This document shows, piece by piece, positions 25,678-33,652 of a DNA stretch of 64,000 nt. The notes below the pieces were generated by a model. That model had not been told where the DNA came from and ran no database searches. It saw only the letters and a list, made by a program, of their open reading frames with translations. The position numbers and the translations under genes were made by a program. The DNA is from Granulicella arctica (GTDB taxonomy: Bacteria > Acidobacteriota > Terriglobia > Terriglobales > Acidobacteriaceae), in assembly GCF_025685605.1 (NCBI RefSeq), contig NZ_JAGTUT010000001.1:124001-188000 (forward strand), read 5' to 3'. Positions within the stretch are counted from its first letter, which is position 1; every line of letters begins with the position of its first letter.

Positions 25678-25689
25678 GCAAACGTTTGC
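25678..25689. promoter_or_regulatory. LacI/GalR-type operator upstream of the mannosidase operon
   Basis: GCAAACGTTTGC is a perfect 12-bp palindrome with the central CG of LacI-family sites. It ends 30 bases before the GTG start of the GH38 gene. A TTGACG at 25635-25640 with a weak -10 near 25659 could be the promoter, placing the operator just after the start point. The core AAACG-TT matches the operator at 24222-24235. Confidence 0.7.
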
Positions 25690-25718
25690 GAAGCCCGGCA
25701 AGTTTGCGAAGGAGATGT

Positions 25719-28604
25719 GTGAGACGCCGAGACCTACTCAAGAATCTGACGATGGCTGCAGGGGGCGCATTTTGCTCGAATGGTGCCTGGCAATCGGCGA
25801 ACGCTGCCGTAGTGCCAGAGACCAAAGCGGCGCTCGCAACCCCCATACGCGGCCTCGCGCGCCGGAATGGCAGGTCCGTGCAGCCCATAGAGCTTGTGTT
25901 TGAGCACTCCGGAGCGAACGCAACTGCTGTGATCAACGTGGATGGCGTGGAGCTGGAGCGACGCCCGGTACAGAGCGGAAGCAATCGCTTCGACATCTTC
26001 GTCGCAGCGGTCACCGCCAATCGGCAGTCTGTCGTCACCCTCGACATAGGCGGCAAGGTCCAGACGGACACGGTTGAACTGAAACCCGTCCGGAAGATGC
26101 AGGTATACCTCCTGCCGCACTCTCATCACGACCTCGGCTACACCGATCTGCAGGCGGATGTCGAAGAGAAGCAGATGCAGAACATCACGCGCGGCATCGC
26201 GCTGGCCCGCAAGACCGCCGACTACCCGGAGGGCTCGCGCTTCGTATGGAACCTCGAGGTACTGTGGGGCGCCGACCTCTACATGAAGCGGCGTTCCCCA
26301 AAAGAAAAGGCAGAGCTGATCGAAGCGGTACGCAAGGGATGGATCGGCCTGAACGGCTCTTACGCCAACGAACTGACAGGCCTCTGCCGTCCCGAAGAAC
26401 TTGCACAGCTCTTCCGCTACGGAACAGAGTTGGGCGCAGAGTGCGGAACCAAGGTCAACTCCGCCATGATGAGCGACGTACCCGGCTTCTCCTGGGGAAC
26501 CACCACGGCGATGGCCCAGGCCGGCATCCGCTACTTCTCCGCCGCGCCGAACTACTTCGACCGCATCGGCACCTTCATGGTCACATGGCAGGACAAGCCC
26601 TTCTGGTGGGTCTCCCCCTCGGGCAAAGATAAGGTCCTCGTATGGGTTCCATGGACCGGCTATGCCATGTCGCACGTCATGAAGCTTGGAACAGATTGGG
26701 TCGGCAGCTATCAGCAGCGCATGGACGATGTGAACTATCCCTACGACATCTCCTGCGCCCGCTGGTCAGGCCACGGAGACAACGCCGAACCCGACCCGGA
26801 GCTAAGCGAGTTCGTAAAATCCTGGAACGAAAAGTATGAGTGGCCGCACTTCGTCATCGCCTCCACAACCACCGCCTTTGCCGCCTTCGAGGAGCGCTAT
26901 GGCAATCAGCTCCCCCAATACAAGGGCGACCTGACCCCGTATTGGGAGGACGGTGCCGGTTCATCCGCGCTCGAGACCAGCATGAGTCGTGTCGCCGCCG
27001 ACCGCCTCACACAAGCAGCCGCACTCACCGCGATGACCTCCCCCGCAGCCTACGTTCCAGCGACCTACAACGATGCCTGGCGGGACGTGCTGCTCTACTC
27101 CGAACACACCTGGGGCGCATGGTGCAGCGTCTCCGACTCCGAGAATCCGTTCACCACGAAGCAGTGGGACTACAAGCGCGCATTCGCCGTGCAGGCCGAG
27201 AAGAAGTCACTTGAGCTCTTGAGGCTAGCGCTTCCCCCGACACCATCGACCGCCTCAATCGACATCCACAACGCGACATCGTGGAATCGATCTGAAGTAG
27301 TCCTCCTCTCCAAAGAGCAATCGTCCCTGGGCGATCACGTCGCCGACCATACCGGCCATCCAATTCCCTCGCAGCGACTGTCGACCGGAGAGCTAGCCAT
27401 TCTGGTAGCCGACGTACCCGCCTTCGGCTCATCCCGCTACACCCTCTCCGCAAAGAAACCCCACACCGCAGAGTCTGCCGTAACGATCCACGACAACACC
27501 CTCCAAAACAAACTCCTCCGCGCCAGGATCGACCCCAAAACCGGCAACATCATTGACCTCCACCTGCACGGCAGTTCGCAAAACCTCATCGACCGCAGCA
27601 ACAACAGCGCCGCCAACGAATACCTCTTCCTCGCCGGTAAGGACCTCGCCAACATCGAGCGCAGCGCCACCCCCACCATCACCATCGAAGATCACGGCCC
27701 TCTCGTCGCCACCCTGCGCATCGAGTCCGCCGCCCCCGGTTGCAACAAGCTCACCCGGCGCGTTCGCCTCGCGGCAGGCTCCAGCCACCTCGAACTCAGC
27801 AACATCGTCGACAAGAAGCGTGCCGCGCTCAACCCGCACCCGGGCAAGGGTGATCAGGGCAGCGAGTTTGCCCAGCATGGCTCCAAGGAGAGCGTTCAAT
27901 TCGCCTTCCCCTTCTCCGTTCCCGACGGCAAGATGACGATGGACATCGCCCTCGCGGACATGCGGCCTGAGCTTGACCAGCTTCCCGGCTCCTGCAAGAA
28001 CTGGCTCCCCGTCGGCCGCTGGGTCGACGTCTCGAGCCCAACCCAGGGCGTCACCTGGGCCACCCTCGATGCGCCGTTGGTCGAGATCGGCGGCATCACT
28101 GCAACCATGCTCGGCTCGCAGAAAGACCCGAGCATCTGGCGCAAGCACATCGAGCCAACCCAGAGCTTCTACTCCTGGGTCATGAACAATCACTGGGGCA
28201 CCAACTATCGCGCCTACCAGGAAGGTCCGGTCGAGTTCCGCTACGCCCTTTGTCCGCACGGTGAGTGGAGCGCCGATGCCTCCAGCCGCTTCGCCATTGG
28301 CCTCTCGCAGCCGCTGATCGCAGCACCATCATCCAACGAAGCTCTCGCAAAGCCCTCGCTGTTGAAGGTAGAACCCGCAGACATCCTCGTCCTTGCGCTC
28401 AAACCAAGCAACGACGGCAAAGCATGGATCGTCCGCCTCTTCGGTGCATCCGGCGAATCACGACGAGCCAAACTCACCTGGTCCTCCCCTGCCATCGGCA
28501 AAACATGGGAGAGCAATCTAGCCGAGGAGCCGCTCCACCCCCTCGAAGGCGATATCCCCATAGCCGGTTGGGAGCTAACCACCCTCCGCGTCGAGCGGGC
28601 ATGA
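25719..28604 (+). CDS. Tat-exported GH38 alpha-mannosidase-like hydrolase
   Basis: 961 residues. GTG 25719 has a strong AAGGAGA site 3 bases upstream and yields an N-terminus RRRDLLKNLTMAAGGAF, a twin-arginine signal; an upstream TTG at 25686 lies inside the operator and is unlikely. The GH38 zinc site and nucleophile are present: His136 and Asp138 (HSHHDLGY), Asp253 (MMSDVPGF) and His463 (SEHTWGAW). A long beta-sandwich region follows, as in GH38 enzymes. It should cleave alpha-mannosides after export of the folded, metal-loaded enzyme. First gene of a four-gene operon with a sugar transporter, kinase and isomerase. A related activity on another alpha-hexoside is possible. Confidence 0.87.
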   Translation: MRRRDLLKNLTMAAGGAFCSNGAWQSANAAVVPETKAALATPIRGLARRNGRSVQPIELVFEHSGANATAVINVDGVELERRPVQSGSNRFDIFVAAVTANRQSVVTLDIGGKVQTDTVELKPVRKMQVYLLPHSHHDLGYTDLQADVEEKQMQNITRGIALARKTADYPEGSRFVWNLEVLWGADLYMKRRSPKEKAELIEAVRKGWIGLNGSYANELTGLCRPEELAQLFRYGTELGAECGTKVNSAMMSDVPGFSWGTTTAMAQAGIRYFSAAPNYFDRIGTFMVTWQDKPFWWVSPSGKDKVLVWVPWTGYAMSHVMKLGTDWVGSYQQRMDDVNYPYDISCARWSGHGDNAEPDPELSEFVKSWNEKYEWPHFVIASTTTAFAAFEERYGNQLPQYKGDLTPYWEDGAGSSALETSMSRVAADRLTQAAALTAMTSPAAYVPATYNDAWRDVLLYSEHTWGAWCSVSDSENPFTTKQWDYKRAFAVQAEKKSLELLRLALPPTPSTASIDIHNATSWNRSEVVLLSKEQSSLGDHVADHTGHPIPSQRLSTGELAILVADVPAFGSSRYTLSAKKPHTAESAVTIHDNTLQNKLLRARIDPKTGNIIDLHLHGSSQNLIDRSNNSAANEYLFLAGKDLANIERSATPTITIEDHGPLVATLRIESAAPGCNKLTRRVRLAAGSSHLELSNIVDKKRAALNPHPGKGDQGSEFAQHGSKESVQFAFPFSVPDGKMTMDIALADMRPELDQLPGSCKNWLPVGRWVDVSSPTQGVTWATLDAPLVEIGGITATMLGSQKDPSIWRKHIEPTQSFYSWVMNNHWGTNYRAYQEGPVEFRYALCPHGEWSADASSRFAIGLSQPLIAAPSSNEALAKPSLLKVEPADILVLALKPSNDGKAWIVRLFGASGESRRAKLTWSSPAIGKTWESNLAEEPLHPLEGDIPIAGWELTTLRVERA

Positions 28605-29617
28605 GCAGCCTCGCCACAGGAGGCTTGCTCATCCTCCTAGCCGCAGTGATGAACGCAAGCTTCACCCTCCCCATGAAGCGCATGCCCCACTGGCAGTGGG
28701 AGAACATCTGGCTCGTCTGGTCGGGCACGGCCCTCATCGCCCTTCCCTTCCTCGCAGCTATATATACAGTCCCGCATTTATTCGCTGGATACAAAACCGT
28801 CGACCCCGCAACCCTCCTTCGCGTCGTCCTCTTCGGTGCAGCATGGGGAGTAGCCCAGGTCCTCTTCGGCCTCAGCGTCTCCGCCATCGGCATAGCCCTA
28901 ACCTTCTCACTCGTCCTCGGCATCTCTGCCGCGGTCGGCACCGTCGTCCCCTTCGTTCGGCTGCACCCCGACCTCCTGCTCACCCGCATCGGCCTCTACG
29001 TCTGGTGCGGCGTTGCCGTCGTCTCGCTCGGCATGGTCCTCTGCGCCATCGCAGGCAGGCTGCGCGAGAAGGAGGCGGGCCAACTCGTAGCTGGTTCAAC
29101 AACACCATCATTCGCCCGAGGACTCCTGCTCGCCTGCATCAGCGGCCTCTGTGCGAGCTTCATGAATCTCGGCATCTCCTTCGCCAGCCCGTTGATCGCC
29201 ATGGCCGCGGCGCACGGCAGCCAACCCTACTGGCAGTTGAACGCCGTCTGGTTGCCACTCCTCATCGGCGGCGCAGTCCCCAATATTCTTTACTGCATCT
29301 TCCTGCTCCAACGCCGCAGCACTGCTCGCAAATTTGCAGAGACCAGCACCTCCTCCTACTGGCTTCTATGCGTCCTCATGGCGATCCTCTGGTTCGGAAG
29401 TTCCTTACTCTTCGGCATGGCGAACTTCTATCTCGGCAGCCTCGGCCCCGTCCTTGGATGGCCCATCTTCATGTCTCTGATCGTCATCCTCGCAAGCCTT
29501 CTCGGATGGGTCACCGGTGAGTGGCGCACCACGAGCGCGCGTCCCTTCCGCTTCCAGATCGCAGGCATCACCCTGTTGACCCTGGCAGTCTTCCTCTTCG
29601 CACGAGCAGGCAGCTAG
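28601..29617 (+). CDS. rhaT: RhaT-type sugar:proton symporter
   Basis: 338 residues with about ten transmembrane helices, in the drug/metabolite-transporter fold of the L-rhamnose:H+ symporter RhaT (N-terminus LLILLAAVMNASFTLPMKR, then PHWQWENIWLVWSG). ATG 28601 overlaps the stop of the mannosidase gene (ATGA). No rhamnose isomerase, kinase or aldolase is nearby; the neighbours are a mannosidase, a ROK kinase and a mannose-6-phosphate isomerase, so mannose or another 6-deoxy/hexose released by GH38 may be the real cargo. The substrate is an inference. Confidence 0.83.
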   Translation: MSSLATGGLLILLAAVMNASFTLPMKRMPHWQWENIWLVWSGTALIALPFLAAIYTVPHLFAGYKTVDPATLLRVVLFGAAWGVAQVLFGLSVSAIGIALTFSLVLGISAAVGTVVPFVRLHPDLLLTRIGLYVWCGVAVVSLGMVLCAIAGRLREKEAGQLVAGSTTPSFARGLLLACISGLCASFMNLGISFASPLIAMAAAHGSQPYWQLNAVWLPLLIGGAVPNILYCIFLLQRRSTARKFAETSTSSYWLLCVLMAILWFGSSLLFGMANFYLGSLGPVLGWPIFMSLIVILASLLGWVTGEWRTTSARPFRFQIAGITLLTLAVFLFARAGS

Positions 29618-29619
29618 CC

Positions 29620-30573
29620 ATGACCAAAGCCATCGCCATCGACCTCGGCGGCACGCATGCGTCTATAGCAATCGTCGCCAACGACACGCTGCTCGCGACC
29701 ACCCACATCGAGATCAAGGCCACCCACGGTCTAGCCTCCCTCCTGCCCCAACTTCAGACTGCCGTCACCGATCTACTAGCCTCCTGTTCCACGCGAACTA
29801 CGGACTGCATCGGCCTCTCACTCAGTCTTCCAAGCCTCGTAGACTTTCGTCGCGGCAAGATCGTCTCCTGCAACGACAAGTATCCCGACGCCACCGAACT
29901 CGATCTGCAGGCATGGTCCCGCACCACCTTCGATCTCCTACTCGCCGTAGAAAACGACGCCCGTGCCGCCCTCATCGGCGAGCATTACTGCGGAGCCGCC
30001 CAAGGCATCGCCGACGTCCTCATGCTCACCTTCGGCACCGGCATCGGGTCCGCCCTGCTCGTCGGCGGCAAGCCCTTCCGCACACGTCAGGCGCAGGGTG
30101 GCAACCTCGGCGGCCACATCCCCGTTTCCCTCCACGGCAGGCCCTGCACCTGCGGAGCCATCGGCTGCATGGAGGCCGAAGCCTCCTCGTGGGCGCTGCC
30201 CCTCATCATCCGCGACTGGCCCGGCATCGAGGCCAGTTCCCTCTTCGATCATCCTCACCTCAACTTCGAACTCCTCTTCGACTTGGCGAGCGAGGGTGAC
30301 ACGATCGCGCAGAGCATCGCCGCACACTGCATCCATGTCTGGTCCGTCGGCACCGTAGGCCTCATCCATGCCTACGGGCCCGAGCTTGTAATCTTCGGAG
30401 GAGGCGTCATGAAAAGCGCCACCCAGATCCTTCCCCCACTCAGGCAGTACGTGCATCAACACGCCTGGGCACCCTCCGGTCCAGTAACTCTTTCCCCGGC
30501 ATCGCTAGGCAACGATGCAGCCCTGTATGCGGCAGTCCCACTCCTGCAAGAGTTCCTCAAAGGAAACGCGTGA
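29620..30573 (+). CDS. ROK-family sugar kinase
   Basis: 317 residues of the ROK fold. The phosphate-binding motif AIDLGGTHASIAI is at the N-terminus, followed by the catalytic-Asp region VENDARAALIGE, the LTFGTGIGSALLVGG adenosine loop and the ROK cysteine zinc motif (CTCGAIGCMEAEAS). It phosphorylates a hexose in the cytoplasm; context with a mannosidase and ManA suggests mannose to mannose-6-phosphate. ATG 29620 lies 2 bases after the symporter stop. In the longer reading frame the extra N-terminus is only a shadow of rhaT. Confidence 0.88.
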   Translation: MTKAIAIDLGGTHASIAIVANDTLLATTHIEIKATHGLASLLPQLQTAVTDLLASCSTRTTDCIGLSLSLPSLVDFRRGKIVSCNDKYPDATELDLQAWSRTTFDLLLAVENDARAALIGEHYCGAAQGIADVLMLTFGTGIGSALLVGGKPFRTRQAQGGNLGGHIPVSLHGRPCTCGAIGCMEAEASSWALPLIIRDWPGIEASSLFDHPHLNFELLFDLASEGDTIAQSIAAHCIHVWSVGTVGLIHAYGPELVIFGGGVMKSATQILPPLRQYVHQHAWAPSGPVTLSPASLGNDAALYAAVPLLQEFLKGNA

Positions 30574-32324
30574 CGTCAAACTACGATAAGCATCCCTACT
30601 TCGACTCCGGTCTCAGCTCGAACGAATGTGCCTCTTGCTGGAATGAGGTAACATCGCGCCTCACACTCCAACAGACTGCTGGGCGCTACATCCTCTGCAT
30701 CGAGTGCTATCCCGGCGCCTTCGAAGATGAGATCGAGCGCGAGATCGTCAGTCGCCTGAAACCGGCAATCGTCATCCGGGCCAGCGAAGCATACAGAAGC
30801 CCCGCAGCACTACAGGCCCTCTTCGCACGCGATCTCACCACCGACCCGGTCTTCGGCAGGATGAGCGGTGCCGTCATCGCCGACTTCTTCGACGAGGCTC
30901 TGTTCCAGTCCCATCAAGCCCTCATCGCCCAAAGCGAAGGCGTCATACTCGTCATCGGCACAGGTGCAACACTCCTCGCACCCAACCGCGACTGCTTCAT
31001 CTACGCAGACATGGCACGATGGGAGTTACAACTAAGACAGCGCAAGAATCTGATCGGCAACCTCGGCTTGGGCAACTTAAGCGACCGCGCAGGCGACAAG
31101 TACAAACGAGCCTTCTTCCTCGACTGGCGAGCCGCCGACCGTCTCAAACTGCAGCTTCTACCGCGCGCAGACTGGGTCCTCGACACCAACTCTCCAGATC
31201 AGCCCGCCATGATCTCAGGCATTACCTTCCGTGCCACACTCGCTCGTGCCGTCCACTCCCCACTACGCCTGGTTCCCTTCTTCGACCCCGGCCCATGGGG
31301 CGGCCAGTGGATGAAAGAAAAATTCGACCTGCCCCCCGAAGCCCCGAACTACGCATGGTGCTTCGACTGCGTCCCCGAGGAGAACAGCCTGATCCTCAGC
31401 TTCGGCGACCGCCGCTTTCAACTCCCCGCAATCGACCTCGTTTTCTTCCAGCCCGACGCCCTCATGGGTCCTGCCGTCCACGCTCGCTTCGGCCTCGACT
31501 TCCCCATTCGCTTCGACCTGCTCGACACCATGGGCGGAGGCAATCTCTCCTTCCAGGTGCATCCGCTCACGGAGTACATCCAATCGAACTTCGGCATGGC
31601 CTACACCCAGGATGAGAGCTACTATCTCCTCGATGCCGGCGACGATGCAGTCGTTTATCTAGGCTTGCGACCCAACATCGACCCGATCCAGATGGCCTCA
31701 GACCTCGCACACGCGCAAGACACCGGAACCTCGTTTCCGGTGGATCAATACGCCAACAGGATCGAAGCAAAGAAGCACGACCATTTCCTCATTCCCGCAG
31801 GCACCCCCCACTGCTCCGGCGCGAATAGCATGGTCCTCGAGATCAGCGCCACCCCCTACATCTTCACCTTCAAGCTCTTCGACTGGGAGCGCCTCGGCCT
31901 CGACGGCCGCCCCCGGCCAGTCCACCTCGATCACGGCCTCAAGAATATCCAGTGGGATCGAGACGAAGCGTACGTGCACTGCGAACTCGTCAACGTCATC
32001 GAACCGATAACGTCCGGCCCGGGTTGGCAGGAGGAGCGCACCGGCCTGCACGAGCGCGAGTTCATCGAGACGCGCCGCCACTGGTTTACGGAGCCCGCAG
32101 AGCACGACACCTGGGGAAACGTAAATGTCCTCAACCTGGTCGAGGGTTCCGAAGCTGTGGTCGAAAGTCCTTCTAATGCATTTCAGCCATTCACAGTCCA
32201 TTACGCAGAAACCTTCATCATCCCCGCCGCAGTGGGCCGTTACACTATTCGCCCGGTTCACCCCAACGAACGCTGTGCAACCCTCAAAGCCTTCGTGAGA
32301 ATTGGCGTATCGTCGCAGCGCTGA
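30570..32324 (+). CDS. manA: class I mannose-6-phosphate isomerase with extra N-terminal kinase-like domain
   Basis: 584 residues. The C-terminal 340 or so are a cupin-type phosphomannose isomerase: zinc motif FQVHP (Gln329, His331) and IPAGTPHCSG (His414), then a late cupin half. Residues 1 to about 210 resemble a nucleoside/uridylate-kinase-like domain, but where the P-loop should be it reads ILCIECYPGAFEDEIE, with no GxxGxGKS, so it cannot bind ATP in the usual way. A similar long form of ManA is known from Firmicutes. It converts mannose-6-phosphate to fructose-6-phosphate. GTG 30570 overlaps the kinase stop (GTGA), with AAAGGA upstream. Last gene of the operon. Confidence 0.8.
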   Translation: MTSNYDKHPYFDSGLSSNECASCWNEVTSRLTLQQTAGRYILCIECYPGAFEDEIEREIVSRLKPAIVIRASEAYRSPAALQALFARDLTTDPVFGRMSGAVIADFFDEALFQSHQALIAQSEGVILVIGTGATLLAPNRDCFIYADMARWELQLRQRKNLIGNLGLGNLSDRAGDKYKRAFFLDWRAADRLKLQLLPRADWVLDTNSPDQPAMISGITFRATLARAVHSPLRLVPFFDPGPWGGQWMKEKFDLPPEAPNYAWCFDCVPEENSLILSFGDRRFQLPAIDLVFFQPDALMGPAVHARFGLDFPIRFDLLDTMGGGNLSFQVHPLTEYIQSNFGMAYTQDESYYLLDAGDDAVVYLGLRPNIDPIQMASDLAHAQDTGTSFPVDQYANRIEAKKHDHFLIPAGTPHCSGANSMVLEISATPYIFTFKLFDWERLGLDGRPRPVHLDHGLKNIQWDRDEAYVHCELVNVIEPITSGPGWQEERTGLHEREFIETRRHWFTEPAEHDTWGNVNVLNLVEGSEAVVESPSNAFQPFTVHYAETFIIPAAVGRYTIRPVHPNERCATLKAFVRIGVSSQR

Positions 32325-32578
32325 GACAAAGTCCAACAACTTGACAATCCTCGATCTCCCAGAGGGTAGCCTTGCGAACGCCCAGCCCTGACCGCCTGGA
32401 CTCGAGAGCGATAGGTCCAGACCTAAGTGGCCTGTTTTGTTAGACCTTGGACTTCAGAAAAATAAAATAAGTCAACGCACTTAGATCTATTCGGAATATT
32501 TGTAGCCGAAACAGGTCCAAACCTCAGCGCTCACAGTCTTCGCCTCGCCCTCCAAAACCTCAGGCAATCCAGCACACT
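32325..32578. other. intergenic stretch between manA and the tRNA promoter
   Basis: No ORF with protein character is seen. A TTGACA at 32341-32346 has no convincing -10 partner. Polypurine/polypyrimidine stretches around 32440-32520 may include the end of the manA transcript, but no clear hairpin terminator was found. Confidence 0.4.
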
Positions 32579-32607
32579 TTGACCCTGCCCCCAACCTTTG
32601 CTATAAA
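32579..32607 (+). promoter_or_regulatory. sigma-70 promoter of tRNA-Asn
   Basis: TTGACC (32579-32584), a 17-base spacer, and TATAAA (32602-32607). The expected start near 32614 lies about 34 bases before the mature tRNA. One of the best promoter matches in the window. Confidence 0.8.
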
Positions 32608-32647
32608 GGATGAGGAGCACATGCGCGCCAGCGCAATCCACAAACAC

Positions 32648-32722
<75 letters not shown>

Positions 32723-32750
32723 TAAACACTGTAAGAAACTAAAGTTACAG

Positions 32751-32778
32751 AGACGACCCAAGAGGTGGTCTTCTTCGT
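32751..32778 (+). terminator. possible terminator after tRNA-Asn
   Basis: AGACGACC (32751-32758) can pair with GGTGGTCT (32764-32771) with one internal G-G mismatch, followed by a pyrimidine-rich TCTTCGTTC. It is modest but well placed about 30 bases after the tRNA. Confidence 0.4.
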
Positions 32779-32945
32779 TCTGGTCCAATGCCTGTTGGGC
32801 TGTGCGGTGCCCAAAAAACAACTCCTGCGATGCTCGACAGAGGCCGCTTCTCTATCAGAGTTCAGGAGAAGACACTCGCATCGAAACCACTCTTTGCTTC
32901 CTCAAGCCAACGTAGTGATGCTGGCCCGTGCTCAGTCCCATGTCT

Positions 32946-33590
32946 TCATGAATAGGGGGAGCCTTCCACGGCGGCGTTCAAACCTCGGGTGCCCTGGTCA
33001 ACAATTGCGAGAAAGGCCTTATTCGCCTTCTTGATATCCCGGCTCTGATGGAAGACTCGATGTGCTTCGAGGAAGGCTACCTCCCAAGTGGCCACGAGCA
33101 GCGTAGCCGCCAGGTTGGCGGCAGGATCGGGTTGCCGACGATCTGCAGCTTTCGCCAACGCGATAGTTAGCATACCCGTCAGTTCGTCGCGTATGGCTCT
33201 GGCGCGAGCCTTGAGCGCTTCGCTGGATCGGATTGTCTCCATGAATCGTTCGCTCCCGCCTTCGAAGAAGCAGATGTAAGGGCGCTGTTCGGCAATAGCC
33301 CAGTGGGCGAACAGGCGCAAGGCTTCGATGGGAGAAGTTTCAGCGTCTCTTTTCTGCAACGCCGCGAGCAAATCTTCGCGGCCTTCCTCGTCGAGATCGA
33401 AGAACATGTCTTCTTTGCGGGAAAAGTGATTGAAGACTGTCATCCTCGCTACGTCCGCCGCATCGGCGATCTGGTCTACGGTCACTTGATCAAATCCGCG
33501 CTCGACGAAAAGACGTGAAGCAACATCCGAAATCCTCTGCCGCGTGGCGAGGCGCTTACGAGTGCGGCGATCTGGAGGCGTTGTCACCAT
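32946..33590 (-). CDS. TetR-family transcriptional regulator
   Basis: 214 residues: N-terminal TetR HTH (about residues 13-60; ISDVASRLFVERGFDQVTVDQIADAADVARMTVFNHF) and a helical ligand-binding C-terminal domain. Divergent from the FAD monooxygenase gene, 62 bases away, with a perfect palindrome between the starts. The usual meaning is repression of both genes until the hydroxylase substrate or product binds. The - strand start ATG 33590 is the first in the frame. Confidence 0.88.
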   Translation of the reverse strand: MVTTPPDRRTRKRLATRQRISDVASRLFVERGFDQVTVDQIADAADVARMTVFNHFSRKEDMFFDLDEEGREDLLAALQKRDAETSPIEALRLFAHWAIAEQRPYICFFEGGSERFMETIRSSEALKARARAIRDELTGMLTIALAKAADRRQPDPAANLAATLLVATWEVAFLEAHRVFHQSRDIKKANKAFLAIVDQGTRGLNAAVEGSPYS

Positions 33591-33623
33591 CGTTTGGTGT
33601 TCTTATTGTACAAGGTATATAAA

Positions 33624-33636
33624 TAGACTCAGTCTA
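33624..33636. promoter_or_regulatory. palindromic operator between TetR gene and monooxygenase gene
   Basis: TAGACTCAGTCTA is a perfect 13-bp palindrome. It overlaps the likely start point of the monooxygenase promoter (TTGGTG 33594-33599, 18-base spacer, TATAAA 33618-33623). Size and position suit a TetR dimer. Confidence 0.6.
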
Positions 33637-33652
33637 AAAACAAGAGGTGATC

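Noticed and set aside
25686..25718. TTG start for the GH38 gene inside the LacI palindrome
   Set aside because: GTG 25719 has AAGGAGA upstream and begins right before the twin-arginine motif; the longer form would put the operator inside the coding sequence.
27429..28259. 276-codon - strand frame opposite the GH38 gene
   Set aside because: Gly/Val/Ala-rich translation typical of the antisense frame of high-GC coding DNA.
32765..33034. 89-codon + strand frame after tRNA-Asn
   Set aside because: Its 3' part is antisense to the TetR gene and no family pattern or ribosome site is seen.
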